Part shown: in pieces, positions 44,299 through 53,036 of the stretch
Layout: each line of letters begins with the position of its first letter
Position numbering within the stretch: the first letter of the stretch is position 1
Position numbers and translations under genes: made by a program
DNA from: CALBPI01 sp038531945
GTDB taxonomy: Bacteria > Pseudomonadota > Gammaproteobacteria > Steroidobacterales > Woeseiaceae
Length of the DNA: 64,000 nt
Assembly: GCA_038531945.1 (NCBI GenBank)
Contig: JBCBBH010000005.1
Span: 240,192-304,191, forward strand
Direction of reading: 5' to 3'
Notes under the pieces: generated by a model
Seen by the model: only the letters and a program-made list of their open reading frames with translations
Databases searched by the model: none
Told to the model about the DNA's origin: nothing

Positions 44299-44314
44299 AG
44301 TGATCACGCTCACA
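44299..44314. promoter_or_regulatory. CRP/FNR-family-like operator
   Basis: AGTGATCACGCTCACA, reading on the minus strand as TGTGA-N6-TCACT, differs from the canonical CRP half-sites by one base. Position is compatible with activation of the leftward cytochrome operon. Confidence 0.45.
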
Positions 44315-44456
44315 AACTGCCCGAATCGACCCGAATCCGTCCGTAAATTGCGGTTTCGGCGTTGTCAGGGGGTATGAAGCAAAGGTTGTGCCAGTCTGAT
44401 GCTGATCGGAGGGGAATAAACCAAAACGCAATAAAAACAGAGAGATAGCAACGAAA

Positions 44457-44470
44457 AGCTGTATACAGCT
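44457..44470. promoter_or_regulatory. Perfect 14-bp palindrome AGCTGTATACAGCT
   Basis: A symmetric site in the divergent spacer. It is not a LexA box, whose CTGT and ACAG halves are 8 bp apart (here 2 bp). Probably a dimer operator of an unknown regulator. Confidence 0.35.
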
Positions 44471-45035
44471 GCAGTTTGACTATGTAAAACCGTTGTCGGG
44501 GCGATTCGACAGTAGCTGAACGATAGAGCGTTAATGCACTGTTTTTGCTGAAATTTTTTTTTGTCGCCTGATGCAGACAAAGGTGCCGCGCGTTGGCATA
44601 GGCGTTGTCATTTCGTTGGGAGCGATGAGTTCACAGTTTCAAAGCTTGACGGTCCCAGGATCGACACTGGATCCAGCCTTCGATAGTGCGTGAAAACGCT
44701 TCAATAACAACAGCTTTATCGCTGGCAGCGGCTACACCCGGCCGTTCGACGAATCTGTTGTCTTGGTTTTGAGACATTACGCCGACTAAAAACTCCTTTC
44801 TATACTTCGCTCCGGTTCACAGGTAAGGACACCGCTGATCGGTACGCAAGGCGACGAAGTCCACGGTTCTGCGTACTGCGATGCCGGTCCGTGTCGAATT
44901 GTGATGTTGTTAACAGAATGCCCGGCGGTCGGTCGTCACCATGCAGATTACGTTCAATTGCGAGGTGCGACGGACGAAAAAGCCAGTCTCCAGAAGAGAC
45001 AGAGCTGCCGGCGGCAAGAAGCCGAGGTGGTGTCC

Positions 45036-47681
45036 ATGAAAGCGATGAATTTCGGGTTACGCACAAATTGGTGGGTTCGAGGGCTGGCACTGGTCAGCAC
45101 CTGCGCCATCGTTGCCGGCTGTAACAGCGGCGGCGAGGAGGGCGATCAGGTCGGTTTTGGAGGCGGTCAGGATCCCGATCCCGTCGCACTCGAGTTTCCG
45201 ATTTTTTACGTGAAACGGCCGTTGCCCGTCGATGACGATGGCGCGCCGATCATCGAGGATATTCGTGTTGTATTGAGCTTCAATCCGGGCGCGGACCTGT
45301 TTTTCCGCGATCGCGCTTCGCCCAGCACGCCGGATGTTGATTTAACGGGAAGCTTTACGGAAGGCCTGGCCGACATTCGCGATGTTTCGGTGTCCTTCGA
45401 TGCGACGAAGGTCGCTTTCGCGATGCGCTATCCATTTGACCCGGATCTTGACGAAGACGAGCAAGTTACCTGGAATATTTGGGAATACGATATTCCGTCA
45501 GAGACGCTGCGCCGGGTGATCAGTTCCGACATCACCGCCGAAAACGGCCATGACATTGCACCTCGCTACCTGCCGGATGGACGTATTCTGTTCAGCTCGA
45601 CTCGGCAGCGGCAGTCCGTGGCGATTCTACTCGACGAGGGTAAACCGCAGTTTCCTGCGCTCGACGGTGACCGCAATGAGCCGGCGTTCAATCTGCATGC
45701 GATGAATTCCGACGGTTCCAATATTGAACAAATCGGCTTCAACCAGAGCCATGAGTTGAACCCGGTCGTACTTGACGATGGGACCGTCGTGTTCAGTCGC
45801 TGGGATAACATCGGCGGCACGAATGAGATAAACCTCTACCGGATGAACCCGGATGGATCCGGCCTTGAGCTGCTGTACGGTGCAAACAGCCATGATGTTG
45901 ATGGCGACGGACAGGAAGAGCAGTTCGTACAACCCGAAATTCTCCCCGACGGTACTTTGGTCGCGTTATTGAAACCGTTTATGGCGGAAACCACCGGTGG
46001 TGCGTTGGTCGACATTGACGTCAATACCTATGTTGAAAATTCGCAGGCGCTGGCCGTTAACATGGGAATGAGTGGCCCGGCGCAGACACCAGCAACGGTC
46101 AATGACGTTATCGCAGGCGCGGAGGCGATTTCGCCCGGTGGCCGCTATCGGTCGGCTTACCCCTTGCGTGACGGCACCGACCGCCTGCTGCTCAGTTGGA
46201 GCCAGTGCCGGCTGCAGAACGCGGAATTGCAGATCCTGCCGTGTACGGAAACCAATCTGGTTGATCCGAATCTCGTCGCAGCCCCTGCTTTGTACGGCAT
46301 TTGGATCTACGACCGAGAGGATGAGACTCAGTTGCCGGTGGTTCCGCCGGAAGAAGGGGTTATTTTTTCGGATATCGTTGCCGCCGAACCGCGTACCAAT
46401 GCACCGGTTATTCTTCCGGGCAGTAACGTCTTCGGGTTGGACCCAACAATTGCTGACGAAGGTGTTGGTGTCATCAATATTCGCAGTGTTTACGATGTGA
46501 TGGGTGCCGACACCGCACCTGGTGGTATCGACGTGCTAGCGGATCCTGCGCAAACAACAGCGGCCGAACGGCCCGCGCGATTCCTGCGTCTCGAGAAAGC
46601 CGTGTCGATTCCGGATGAAGAAATTCTGGAGATTCCCAACTTTGCATTCGGTCGTGTGGACTATATGCGAGAGATTCTGGGTTACACGCCGATCGCGCCC
46701 GATGGTTCGGTGGTCGTAAAGGCTCCGGCTGACGTAGCACTGACGTTTAGTATTGTCGACGGAAACGCGCGCCGCATCGGGCCGAGTCACAACAACTGGT
46801 TGCAGGTGCGACCTGGCGAAGAGTTGCGTTGTACAGGCTGTCACGACGGCGGCAGCGGTCAGTCGCATGGCCGAAACGGGGCGTTCGACAGTGCGCACGA
46901 TGGCGCGACGCAGACCGGATTGCCGTACCCGAACACGAACCCTGCATACTTCGCCGATATCGGCGAGTCGATGGCGGAAGTGCGGGCACGGATCAGCTGC
47001 GGAACAGACAATTGCGCTGCGATCGAGCCGTCCATGGATGTGGTCTTTGTCGATGACTGGACGGACGCTGCGACAGCGGGTCGCGCACCGGATGAGCCGT
47101 TCTCCTACGAGTATCGTCTTCTGAACACACTGACGCCGACCTCGCAGGACTGCGTCCAGAACTGGAGTGCCAGTTGCCGGAGCACGATCAACTACGAGGA
47201 AGCGATCCATCCGCTGTGGTCGTTTCCGCGCCTCACACTGAATGCGCTCGGCGAACCGGTGAGCGATTTCACTTGCATCAGCTGTCATTCACCGCGCGAC
47301 GAAGCGAATCAGCTACGCGTGCCGATTGCGCAACTGGACCTCAGCGATGGCTTGTCCGATCAGGATCAGGACGTGTTTACATCGTTCCGTGAGCTGCTAT
47401 TCAACGACAACGCGCAAGAGCTGAATATGGGCGCGTTGCAGGATCTTCTGGTCGAAGTTGGTGTTGACCCCGATACCAACCAACCGATTTTTGAAACGGT
47501 GAATGTACCCGCGAGCATGTCCTCTAACGGCGCAAACGCCTCGCAGCGTTTCTTTGATCGATTTGAGGCCGGTGGCACGCACGCTGGCTACTTGACGCCT
47601 GACGAGCTGCGACTATTGAGCGAGTGGCTCGATGTGGGCGGCCAGTACTACAACAATCCGTTCGCGGTTCCAATGGACTAG
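45036..47681 (+). CDS. HzsA-like beta-propeller lipoprotein with two c-type heme motifs
   Basis: An 881-residue lipoprotein from the ATG at 45036 (lipobox AIVAGCNSGG; an upstream in-frame start at 44901 gives no signal). The N-terminal half has PD40-like propeller blades (DIAPRYLPDGRILFSSTRQ, FNLHAMNSDGSNIEQIGF, HELNPVVLDDGTVVFSRWD). The C-terminal half has CTGCH near residue 600 and CISCH near 747 plus other Cys pairs. The arrangement resembles the HzsA (hydrazine synthase alpha middle domain) family in Pfam; hydrazine synthesis itself is not implied. It heads the rightward unit. Confidence 0.8.
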   Translation: MKAMNFGLRTNWWVRGLALVSTCAIVAGCNSGGEEGDQVGFGGGQDPDPVALEFPIFYVKRPLPVDDDGAPIIEDIRVVLSFNPGADLFFRDRASPSTPDVDLTGSFTEGLADIRDVSVSFDATKVAFAMRYPFDPDLDEDEQVTWNIWEYDIPSETLRRVISSDITAENGHDIAPRYLPDGRILFSSTRQRQSVAILLDEGKPQFPALDGDRNEPAFNLHAMNSDGSNIEQIGFNQSHELNPVVLDDGTVVFSRWDNIGGTNEINLYRMNPDGSGLELLYGANSHDVDGDGQEEQFVQPEILPDGTLVALLKPFMAETTGGALVDIDVNTYVENSQALAVNMGMSGPAQTPATVNDVIAGAEAISPGGRYRSAYPLRDGTDRLLLSWSQCRLQNAELQILPCTETNLVDPNLVAAPALYGIWIYDREDETQLPVVPPEEGVIFSDIVAAEPRTNAPVILPGSNVFGLDPTIADEGVGVINIRSVYDVMGADTAPGGIDVLADPAQTTAAERPARFLRLEKAVSIPDEEILEIPNFAFGRVDYMREILGYTPIAPDGSVVVKAPADVALTFSIVDGNARRIGPSHNNWLQVRPGEELRCTGCHDGGSGQSHGRNGAFDSAHDGATQTGLPYPNTNPAYFADIGESMAEVRARISCGTDNCAAIEPSMDVVFVDDWTDAATAGRAPDEPFSYEYRLLNTLTPTSQDCVQNWSASCRSTINYEEAIHPLWSFPRLTLNALGEPVSDFTCISCHSPRDEANQLRVPIAQLDLSDGLSDQDQDVFTSFRELLFNDNAQELNMGALQDLLVEVGVDPDTNQPIFETVNVPASMSSNGANASQRFFDRFEAGGTHAGYLTPDELRLLSEWLDVGGQYYNNPFAVPMD

Positions 47682-47687
47682 GACTCA

Positions 47688-48431
47688 ATGCTCAGAACGA
47701 CTTTGCAAATCATGTTGTTGATCGTATCGCTGGCAAGTAGCGCGATACTGGAAGCGCGTGAGTATCGCGAAGTTGCTGTCGCTGACCCGTTTATCGAGAT
47801 GCGGACCGGTCCGGGTAAGGGTTATCCCATCACCTATGTGGCGGAGCGCGGCGAGAACGTCGAGATCATCCGGCGCAAAACCGACTGGTTCAAAGTGAGA
47901 ACCGAGCGCGGCCGCGAAGGCTGGGTGAACATCGTCCAGATGGAGCAGACGCTGGATGAAGCAGGCGAAACCACCGAGTTTGAGCGAGTCGGGCGGGACG
48001 AGTTTCTCCAGCGTCGCTGGGAGACGGGTATTCTGACCGGAGATTTTTCCGGGGCAGATACGGTTTCGGTCTATGGCGGGTACTCCATTTCCCGGAATCT
48101 GTCGGTGGAAGTCTGGGGCACTCAGCTAATCGGGAACTTTTCAACCGGCTGGATCGGCACCGTCAACGTGGTGCATGAAACCTGGCCTGAGTGGCGGATT
48201 TCACCGTACTTCACGATGGGAACGGGCGTTGTGCAGACGCGGCCAAAGAGTACGTTGGTAAGCACGCCAGATCGGACAGACCAGGTCGCGGTCGTTGGCG
48301 CCGGCGCAAGAATTTACGTGACACGGCGGTTCGTGTTGCGTGCGGAATACAAAAACAACGTGGTGTTGACCAGCCGCGATGAGAACGAGGAAGTGGACGA
48401 ATGGAAAGTCGGTTTCGGATTCTTTTTCTGA
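47688..48431 (+). CDS. SH3-domain protein with C-terminal outer-membrane beta-barrel
   Basis: A 247-residue exported protein. After a signal peptide (IMLLIVSLASSAILEA) comes a bacterial SH3-like domain (VADPFIEMRTGPGKGYPITY, EGWVNIVQM), then a barrel-like region with alternating strands ending VGFGFFF, the terminal Phe of an outer-membrane protein. The barrel resembles the OMP_myx_plus (TIGR04565) type. It begins 6 bp after the HzsA-like gene and overlaps the next gene by 31 bp. Confidence 0.78.
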   Translation: MLRTTLQIMLLIVSLASSAILEAREYREVAVADPFIEMRTGPGKGYPITYVAERGENVEIIRRKTDWFKVRTERGREGWVNIVQMEQTLDEAGETTEFERVGRDEFLQRRWETGILTGDFSGADTVSVYGGYSISRNLSVEVWGTQLIGNFSTGWIGTVNVVHETWPEWRISPYFTMGTGVVQTRPKSTLVSTPDRTDQVAVVGAGARIYVTRRFVLRAEYKNNVVLTSRDENEEVDEWKVGFGFFF

Positions 48432-49078
48432 CGCTGACTGGCGTTACCGTGATGCTGACGAGTGGCTGCTCTTCGCTGCCCTTTTTCGGCAAGGCGAAAG
48501 ACACCGGTACAGCGGAGGCGCCGGAGCAGGTGATCGAGCCTGAAGTCGAGCGCCGCGAGATCGTAAAGCCGAAAATCGACACAGAAGATTTCGAGATTGG
48601 CGCATTCGCTGGGATCATGAGTGTCGAGGATTTCGGCGCCAGTCCTGTAGTGGGTGCGACCTTGGCGTATCACTTCTCCGAGTCACTGTTCGCTGAAGCT
48701 GCGATCGGTCGCACGGACACCGAGGAGACCAGTTTCGAGCGACTCTCGGGCGCCGCAGAGCTGTTGACCGATGATGAGCGTCAGTTCACGTACTACAACG
48801 CGTCGGTGGGTTGGAATTTGTTCCCGGGCGAGGCGTTTTTCGGCCGCAATCGTGCGTTCAACCAATCCTTTTACTTGATCGGTGGTTTGGGCAGCACACG
48901 TTTCGGCGGTGATGATGTGTTCACCATCAATTTTGGTGCCGGCTATCGCCTGCTGTTTAACGATGTATTCGCCCTGCGGGTCGATTTCAGAGATCACGTT
49001 TTCGATAGTGATTTGCTCGGCGAGAGCAAGACCGTTCACAACTTGACCGGTCACATGGGTTTCAGTTTTTTCTTTTGA
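48401..49078 (+). CDS. Outer-membrane beta-barrel lipoprotein
   Basis: A 225-residue lipoprotein (lipobox MLTSGCSSLPFF) with an acidic linker and a barrel ending in MGFSFFF. It resembles the barrel half of the SH3-barrel gene just upstream, so the two probably form a pair or a duplicated module of the OMP_myx_plus type. Start ATG 48401 overlaps the upstream gene by 31 bp, indicating translational coupling. A DUF4266 gene follows 16 bp downstream. Confidence 0.75.
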   Translation: MESRFRILFLTLTGVTVMLTSGCSSLPFFGKAKDTGTAEAPEQVIEPEVERREIVKPKIDTEDFEIGAFAGIMSVEDFGASPVVGATLAYHFSESLFAEAAIGRTDTEETSFERLSGAAELLTDDERQFTYYNASVGWNLFPGEAFFGRNRAFNQSFYLIGGLGSTRFGGDDVFTINFGAGYRLLFNDVFALRVDFRDHVFDSDLLGESKTVHNLTGHMGFSFFF

Positions 49079-49094
49079 GTCAGGAGGGGTAGAC

Positions 49095-49349
49095 ATGACG
49101 ATGTTGAAATCTCTTAGCAACGGACGAGTGGTCCGATTCGCGCTGGCAGCCGGCGTGCTGTTGGCTACGACGGCATGTTCCAACGTGGAACCGTGGGTTA
49201 AGCCGTACGAGCGAGATCGACTCGCGGACCCGATCATGTTCCTCGAGCATGACCCGGTTTCGGCCTCGTACATGCACCACGTCTATGAGTCCCGCGAAGG
49301 GGCACGGGGTGCTATGGGAAGTGTCGGTGGCGGCTGCGGTTGTAACTGA
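49095..49349 (+). CDS. DUF4266 small lipoprotein with Gly/Cys C-terminal tail
   Basis: An 84-residue lipoprotein (lipobox ATTACSNVEPW). The body has the DUF4266 signature KPYERDRLADPIMF, then YMHHVYESREGARGAMG, and ends GGGCGCN. The strictly placed Cys pair at the C-terminus looks like a metal, heme or redox-modification site; this is inference. DUF4266 genes usually stand next to DUF3570 genes, often with thioredoxin-like and ApbE-type genes, which are absent here. AGGAGGGG precedes the ATG. Confidence 0.88.
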   Translation: MTMLKSLSNGRVVRFALAAGVLLATTACSNVEPWVKPYERDRLADPIMFLEHDPVSASYMHHVYESREGARGAMGSVGGGCGCN

Positions 49350-49369
49350 ACGGCGATAGGTGTGACCTG

Positions 49370-50512
49370 ATGACTATGACGCGTTTTCTTCTCGCGGTGG
49401 TGCCCATTGCCGCCATGCTGATGATCGACACAGCCGATGCGGCGGTGCTCCCGGAGGATCGTACCGACGTGATGTACCACCGCTATGAGGGTGACAACAT
49501 CACCATTGAGGGTCCGTCGGTACTGCTACGAAAGAAACTGGGTAAGAGCGTCTCGGTCACCGGGAACTACTACGTCGACATGATTTCCAGCGCATCGATC
49601 GACGTCGTGACTACCGCCAGTCCGTACGAAGAGGAACGAACACAATACTCTGTCGGTATCGACTACCTGCGCGGTGGGACGATGATGTCGCTTGGCGTCA
49701 CGCAGAGCGACGAGAATGACTTCGAGGCGAGAACGTACAGCTTGGCGATTAGCCAAAACCTGTTTGGGGATCTGACCACCGTCACACTGGCGTACGGTCT
49801 CGGCGATGACGTTGTCGGCCAGGTCACCGACCCGACGTTTGCCGAGGATGTGTCGCGTCAGCAATACGGCATCGGTATCAGTCAGATCCTGACGAGAAAT
49901 CTGATCATGACGTTCAACTTCGAGGGCATCACCGACGAAGGGTTTTTGAACAACCCATATCGAGCGGTGCGCTATCTCGACGAAGGCGGATCGACATTCA
50001 GTCTGCAGAGTGAACGCTATCCGAATACGAGAACCAGCGGAGCGGCCTCAATTGGCGCCCGATATTACCTGCCTTACCGCGCTGCACTGCACGGTGAATA
50101 TCGGTATTTCTCCGATACATGGGGCATCGTTGCGAGCAGCTACGAGTTGGGTTACACCCACCCGTGGCGCGATTCGCTGACGTTTAGCGCGCGCTATCGC
50201 TTCTACACGCAGGATCAGGCTGATTTCTATGCGGATCTGTTCCCAAGATTTGATTTCCAGAACTTCCTTGCACGAGACAAGGAACTCAGTACCTTCACGA
50301 GCAATACGATTCGCGTCGGTGCAGCGTGGGATTTCGGCAAGGAAGGTATGGGATTCCTCGATCGCGGCCGAGTGTCGCTATTTTGGGATCGCATGCTGAT
50401 CGACTACGAGAATTTCCGCGACTTGCGTGACACCGAGGCGTTGCCAGGTCAGGAGCGTCTGTTCAGCCTGGAGGCGGACGTTGTCCAGCTATTCGTTTCG
50501 TTCTGGTATTGA
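49370..50512 (+). CDS. DUF3570 outer-membrane protein
   Basis: A 380-residue exported protein with a signal peptide (LLAVVPIAAMLMIDTADA) and a beta-rich barrel ending in VDVVQLFVSFWY-like sequence (VVQLFVSFWY), typical of outer-membrane proteins. The region ITIEGPSVLLRKKLGKSVSVTGNYYVDMISSASIDVVTT is split over the DUF3570 hallmark (VTGNYYVDMISSASI, then ASPYEEERTQYSVG). It pairs with the upstream DUF4266 gene (20 bp). The last 24 bp overlap the convergent HExxH gene. Confidence 0.88.
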   Translation: MTMTRFLLAVVPIAAMLMIDTADAAVLPEDRTDVMYHRYEGDNITIEGPSVLLRKKLGKSVSVTGNYYVDMISSASIDVVTTASPYEEERTQYSVGIDYLRGGTMMSLGVTQSDENDFEARTYSLAISQNLFGDLTTVTLAYGLGDDVVGQVTDPTFAEDVSRQQYGIGISQILTRNLIMTFNFEGITDEGFLNNPYRAVRYLDEGGSTFSLQSERYPNTRTSGAASIGARYYLPYRAALHGEYRYFSDTWGIVASSYELGYTHPWRDSLTFSARYRFYTQDQADFYADLFPRFDFQNFLARDKELSTFTSNTIRVGAAWDFGKEGMGFLDRGRVSLFWDRMLIDYENFRDLRDTEALPGQERLFSLEADVVQLFVSFWY

Positions 50513-51934
50513 GGCCTCTCGCAACGGAAGCCACCAGCCGGAGAAGCGTTGTCGCCGATGCGCGATAAAATGCACGGCCGCAAGTGATGTCGCGGCCGGG
50601 TTTTTGCCAACGATAAAGTAAACCTCGGCGTGTTGATTTCGGGGGAGAGCGAGTACAGCGGCACCTTCTGCGGACGCGACGGCCTTCAATGCTTCGCGAG
50701 TCGGCAGGTCCGCGATACCCGCTAACCGGTCGAGCCCGGCAATGTCACTCAGAACGACCCCCGTCAGCCCGGTGTAGCGGGTCAAAGCAGTATCGTGTGA
50801 ATTCAGATCCTCAGTCACGTCGATGAGCGCCGTGCGAATGGCGAGCCGGTCACGCAACAGTTGGTAGGCGGCATCGTAATCATGGCTGGTCTGCACAATG
50901 GCGCTCATCCGCAAGCGCGCCTGTAAATCATTACATCGGGCGCTTAAGACTCGCTCCGCAAGCTCAAGGTATTGAGCGGCGAAATCCGTGTCCAGCGGTC
51001 TCCCGGAACCCAACTGGTGTTGTAACAGCGGGACCACCGCTTTTGCCATGGCGTCTATGTCCGCGTCAGCGTAGAAGCTCTCTGAAGTGCTCAGGTAGGC
51101 CGTGTCGTCAGCGTCGCGGAACAACTGAGCGGCGACGATGCCGTCCCCAACGGCGGTTGCGAGGACCTCTTCAAGCAAATGGTAGGCAGGTGTCGCGCAC
51201 GCTGACCCCGACTTCTCAAATGCGTTCAGCAGAGAGTCAGAGACGGCGCCCGACATGCGTTCGAACAAATGATGTGTCCACTCGTGCGCGACCACAGGGA
51301 GGCGGCTGCGACCGGTGTCATGTCGCGGCGATTCAACGAATAGCGTGTGCCCGGCGCGCGTCGCAACGCTGCCGAGGCTTGGGTGATCTGTGGCGATCAG
51401 TACGATGTCAGGTGTTTTCTCGACGTCTGTATCAAACAAACCGGCGACCGAATTCATGATTGACGGTAGATCGATATCGCGCGATCGCAACTCCAGCTGC
51501 AGCGCGACATGGTCCAATCGACCGCGTTGGTCGTCGCGCCAGTTCTCCGTGAGTTCGTCAACGACTTGCCGAGAAAGCGACGCCAACGCTGGGGACTCGT
51601 CGTCTTTCAGCGCCGTGGTCCCGCGATTCGAGACTCCGAGCCAGCGCTTCGGTGACGGTAGCCAGGCCGGCGGTCCGACCAGCGGCGTATCGATGGAAGT
51701 TGACGTTCGTGTTCGGTGCTGGCGCCACCGTTGGGCATCGAATCCGAACTCCTCGAGTTCTTCCACCGACTCGAACGCCGCGCTAGTACATAGAATCAGG
51801 CCAGTCGCGCAGTCGAGGTGATAGACGACGTTCTGGTCACGATTGACGACCACTCTGGCGTGCGCTGCGCTGATCGCAAAAAGCCAGATCGCGGTCGTTG
51901 TTGTGAGTTTCGAGATCGTGGTTCGTCGCGTCAT
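50489..51934 (-). CDS. Putative exported gluzincin-type metalloprotease, unknown family
   Basis: A 481-residue protein from the ATG at 51934 (a longer frame to 51970 overlaps a terminator). Signal peptide TTAIWLFAISAAHA. The zinc motif HEWTHH (HExxH) lies in LPVVAHEWTHHLFE, and about 45 residues later LLEEVLATAVGDG could give the third ligand Glu, as in gluzincins. The C-terminal region has helical, TPR-like character. I do not recognise a named family. It is separated from the regulator gene upstream by a terminator and overlaps the DUF3570 gene's end by 24 bp. Confidence 0.68.
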   Translation of the reverse strand: MTRRTTISKLTTTTAIWLFAISAAHARVVVNRDQNVVYHLDCATGLILCTSAAFESVEELEEFGFDAQRWRQHRTRTSTSIDTPLVGPPAWLPSPKRWLGVSNRGTTALKDDESPALASLSRQVVDELTENWRDDQRGRLDHVALQLELRSRDIDLPSIMNSVAGLFDTDVEKTPDIVLIATDHPSLGSVATRAGHTLFVESPRHDTGRSRLPVVAHEWTHHLFERMSGAVSDSLLNAFEKSGSACATPAYHLLEEVLATAVGDGIVAAQLFRDADDTAYLSTSESFYADADIDAMAKAVVPLLQHQLGSGRPLDTDFAAQYLELAERVLSARCNDLQARLRMSAIVQTSHDYDAAYQLLRDRLAIRTALIDVTEDLNSHDTALTRYTGLTGVVLSDIAGLDRLAGIADLPTREALKAVASAEGAAVLALPRNQHAEVYFIVGKNPAATSLAAVHFIAHRRQRFSGWWLPLREASIPERNE

Positions 51935-51950
51935 TGGCCGACCATAAAAA

Positions 51951-51982
51951 AACCGGGCCCGGATTGCCATCCGAGCCCGGTT
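51951..51982 (-). terminator. Strong intrinsic terminator of the MerR-type regulator gene
   Basis: An inverted repeat with arms of 14 bases (AACCGGGCTCGGAT and ATCCGGGCCCGGTT on the minus strand, one mismatch) around GGCA, followed on the minus strand by a T-rich run (51944-51950). It lies 14 bp after the regulator stop codon. Confidence 0.85.
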
Positions 51983-51995
51983 ATGGACGGTACGC

Positions 51996-53024
51996 TTAGT
52001 TGCCGCGATTCTTGTGCGAGGGCAAGAAACCTTCCGCCTCCGCGAGCGTGCCTAAAGCCTCTTCCATGATAGCCCGCGCTCTGGCGGTCATATAGTAGAG
52101 ATAGTTATGCAGCTGCGCATCCGTCTCGTTGCGCGACTCACATTGCTGACTGTACTCCTCGAACGCGCACAGGTTTTGCACGAGATCTGCAGTATGTTTC
52201 GGACATTCGCATTCGACAGTGGTTGAGGTCCGCGCGAGTTGCGCGAGTTCGACGTCATTAAAACGACGGCGGGTCACGGCATCTTGAGCATTAACCTCAA
52301 AATGGTTCTGCTGCGGGGGCGCAGCCTCTTCCAGTACCGGTCGATTCTCAGCACCACGGCGCAGCAACTGGTACAGCGTTTGCGTGGTTACCGGTGAGCG
52401 CAGCAGCTCCACACGATCTGCCGCGAGCGCCTCGAGTTCTTGCGTCGTACCAAAGTTGAATAGGACGATCACCCGTCGTGATCCCGCCAAGCGACGCAGC
52501 TTACCGACGGTGAAGCGTGTATCCGTATCGATCACCGGAAACTCGAGCAACAGCACATCCGGCTCTGCTCTTTGCACCTGATCGGAGAAGTCGTCCAGGT
52601 CAGTTGTGCACAACGACACCTCGAGTCGCCCGGGGTTGTTGATCCGGTCCGGGAGGTTCTCCAGAGCGAAGCCGCCATACGCAGCGACGCGGACTAAACC
52701 GACGTTGGCAACGAGTTGCAGGCTATTGCTCTGCTCGATCAGTTGATCGCGCCGAGCTTTCAGTTCCTCGGTAGACAGGTTGGCGATCTGCCCAATCGAT
52801 GAACCGTTGTCGGACAGCGATTTCAGCAGTGAAAGTTTTTCGATGTCCGATTTGGAATAAATCCGCCGCCCGCTGTCGGTGCGGTCTGCGACAATCGCGC
52901 TGTAGCGACGTTCCCAGATTCGGAGTGTGTGAGTTGAAATGCCTGTGAGTCGGGATACCGCGCCGATGGAATAACCAGTGGTTTTGGCAGACTCACCGAA
53001 GGCGTCGGTTTTGTCAGTAGCCAT
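51996..53024 (-). CDS. MerR family regulator with degenerate B12-binding-like domain and Cys-rich tail
   Basis: A 342-residue regulator from the ATG at 53024, which has AAGGAG upstream; a longer frame to 53117 crosses the promoter. The MerR helix-turn-helix is GAVSRLTGISTHTLRIWERRY with RRIYSKSDIEKLSLLK. A Rossmann-like sensor resembling CarH/LitR B12 domains follows, but it lacks the DxHxxG cobalamin ligand. The C-terminal CECPKHTADLVQNLCAFEEY segment carries Cys/His that could bind metal. Family membership is clear; the ligand is unknown. Confidence 0.85.
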   Translation of the reverse strand: MATDKTDAFGESAKTTGYSIGAVSRLTGISTHTLRIWERRYSAIVADRTDSGRRIYSKSDIEKLSLLKSLSDNGSSIGQIANLSTEELKARRDQLIEQSNSLQLVANVGLVRVAAYGGFALENLPDRINNPGRLEVSLCTTDLDDFSDQVQRAEPDVLLLEFPVIDTDTRFTVGKLRRLAGSRRVIVLFNFGTTQELEALAADRVELLRSPVTTQTLYQLLRRGAENRPVLEEAAPPQQNHFEVNAQDAVTRRRFNDVELAQLARTSTTVECECPKHTADLVQNLCAFEEYSQQCESRNETDAQLHNYLYYMTARARAIMEEALGTLAEAEGFLPSHKNRGN

Positions 53025-53036
53025 GAAATGCTCCTT

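Larger units (their letters stand above)
44167..45035. promoter_or_regulatory. 869-bp divergent intergenic region with operator-like sites
   Basis: Separates the two exported-protein units; no convincing ORF is present. It holds AGTGA-N6-TCACA at 44299-44314, close to the CRP-type consensus and about 133 bp before the leftward start, and a perfect 14-bp palindrome AGCTGTATACAGCT at 44457-44470. It also contains an AT-rich stretch with nine consecutive T residues (44554-44562) and a -10-like TATACT at 44801-44806. The rightward start at 45036 has GAGGTGG just upstream. Confidence 0.5.

Noticed and set aside
44457..44470. LexA (SOS) box
   Set aside because: CTGT and ACAG halves are only 2 bp apart; LexA sites in Gammaproteobacteria need about 8 bp between them.
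45036..47681. Hydrazine synthase (anammox) function for the HzsA-like protein
   Set aside because: Only the propeller/heme layout resembles HzsA; the partner HzsBC genes and other anammox genes are absent, and related domains are widespread.
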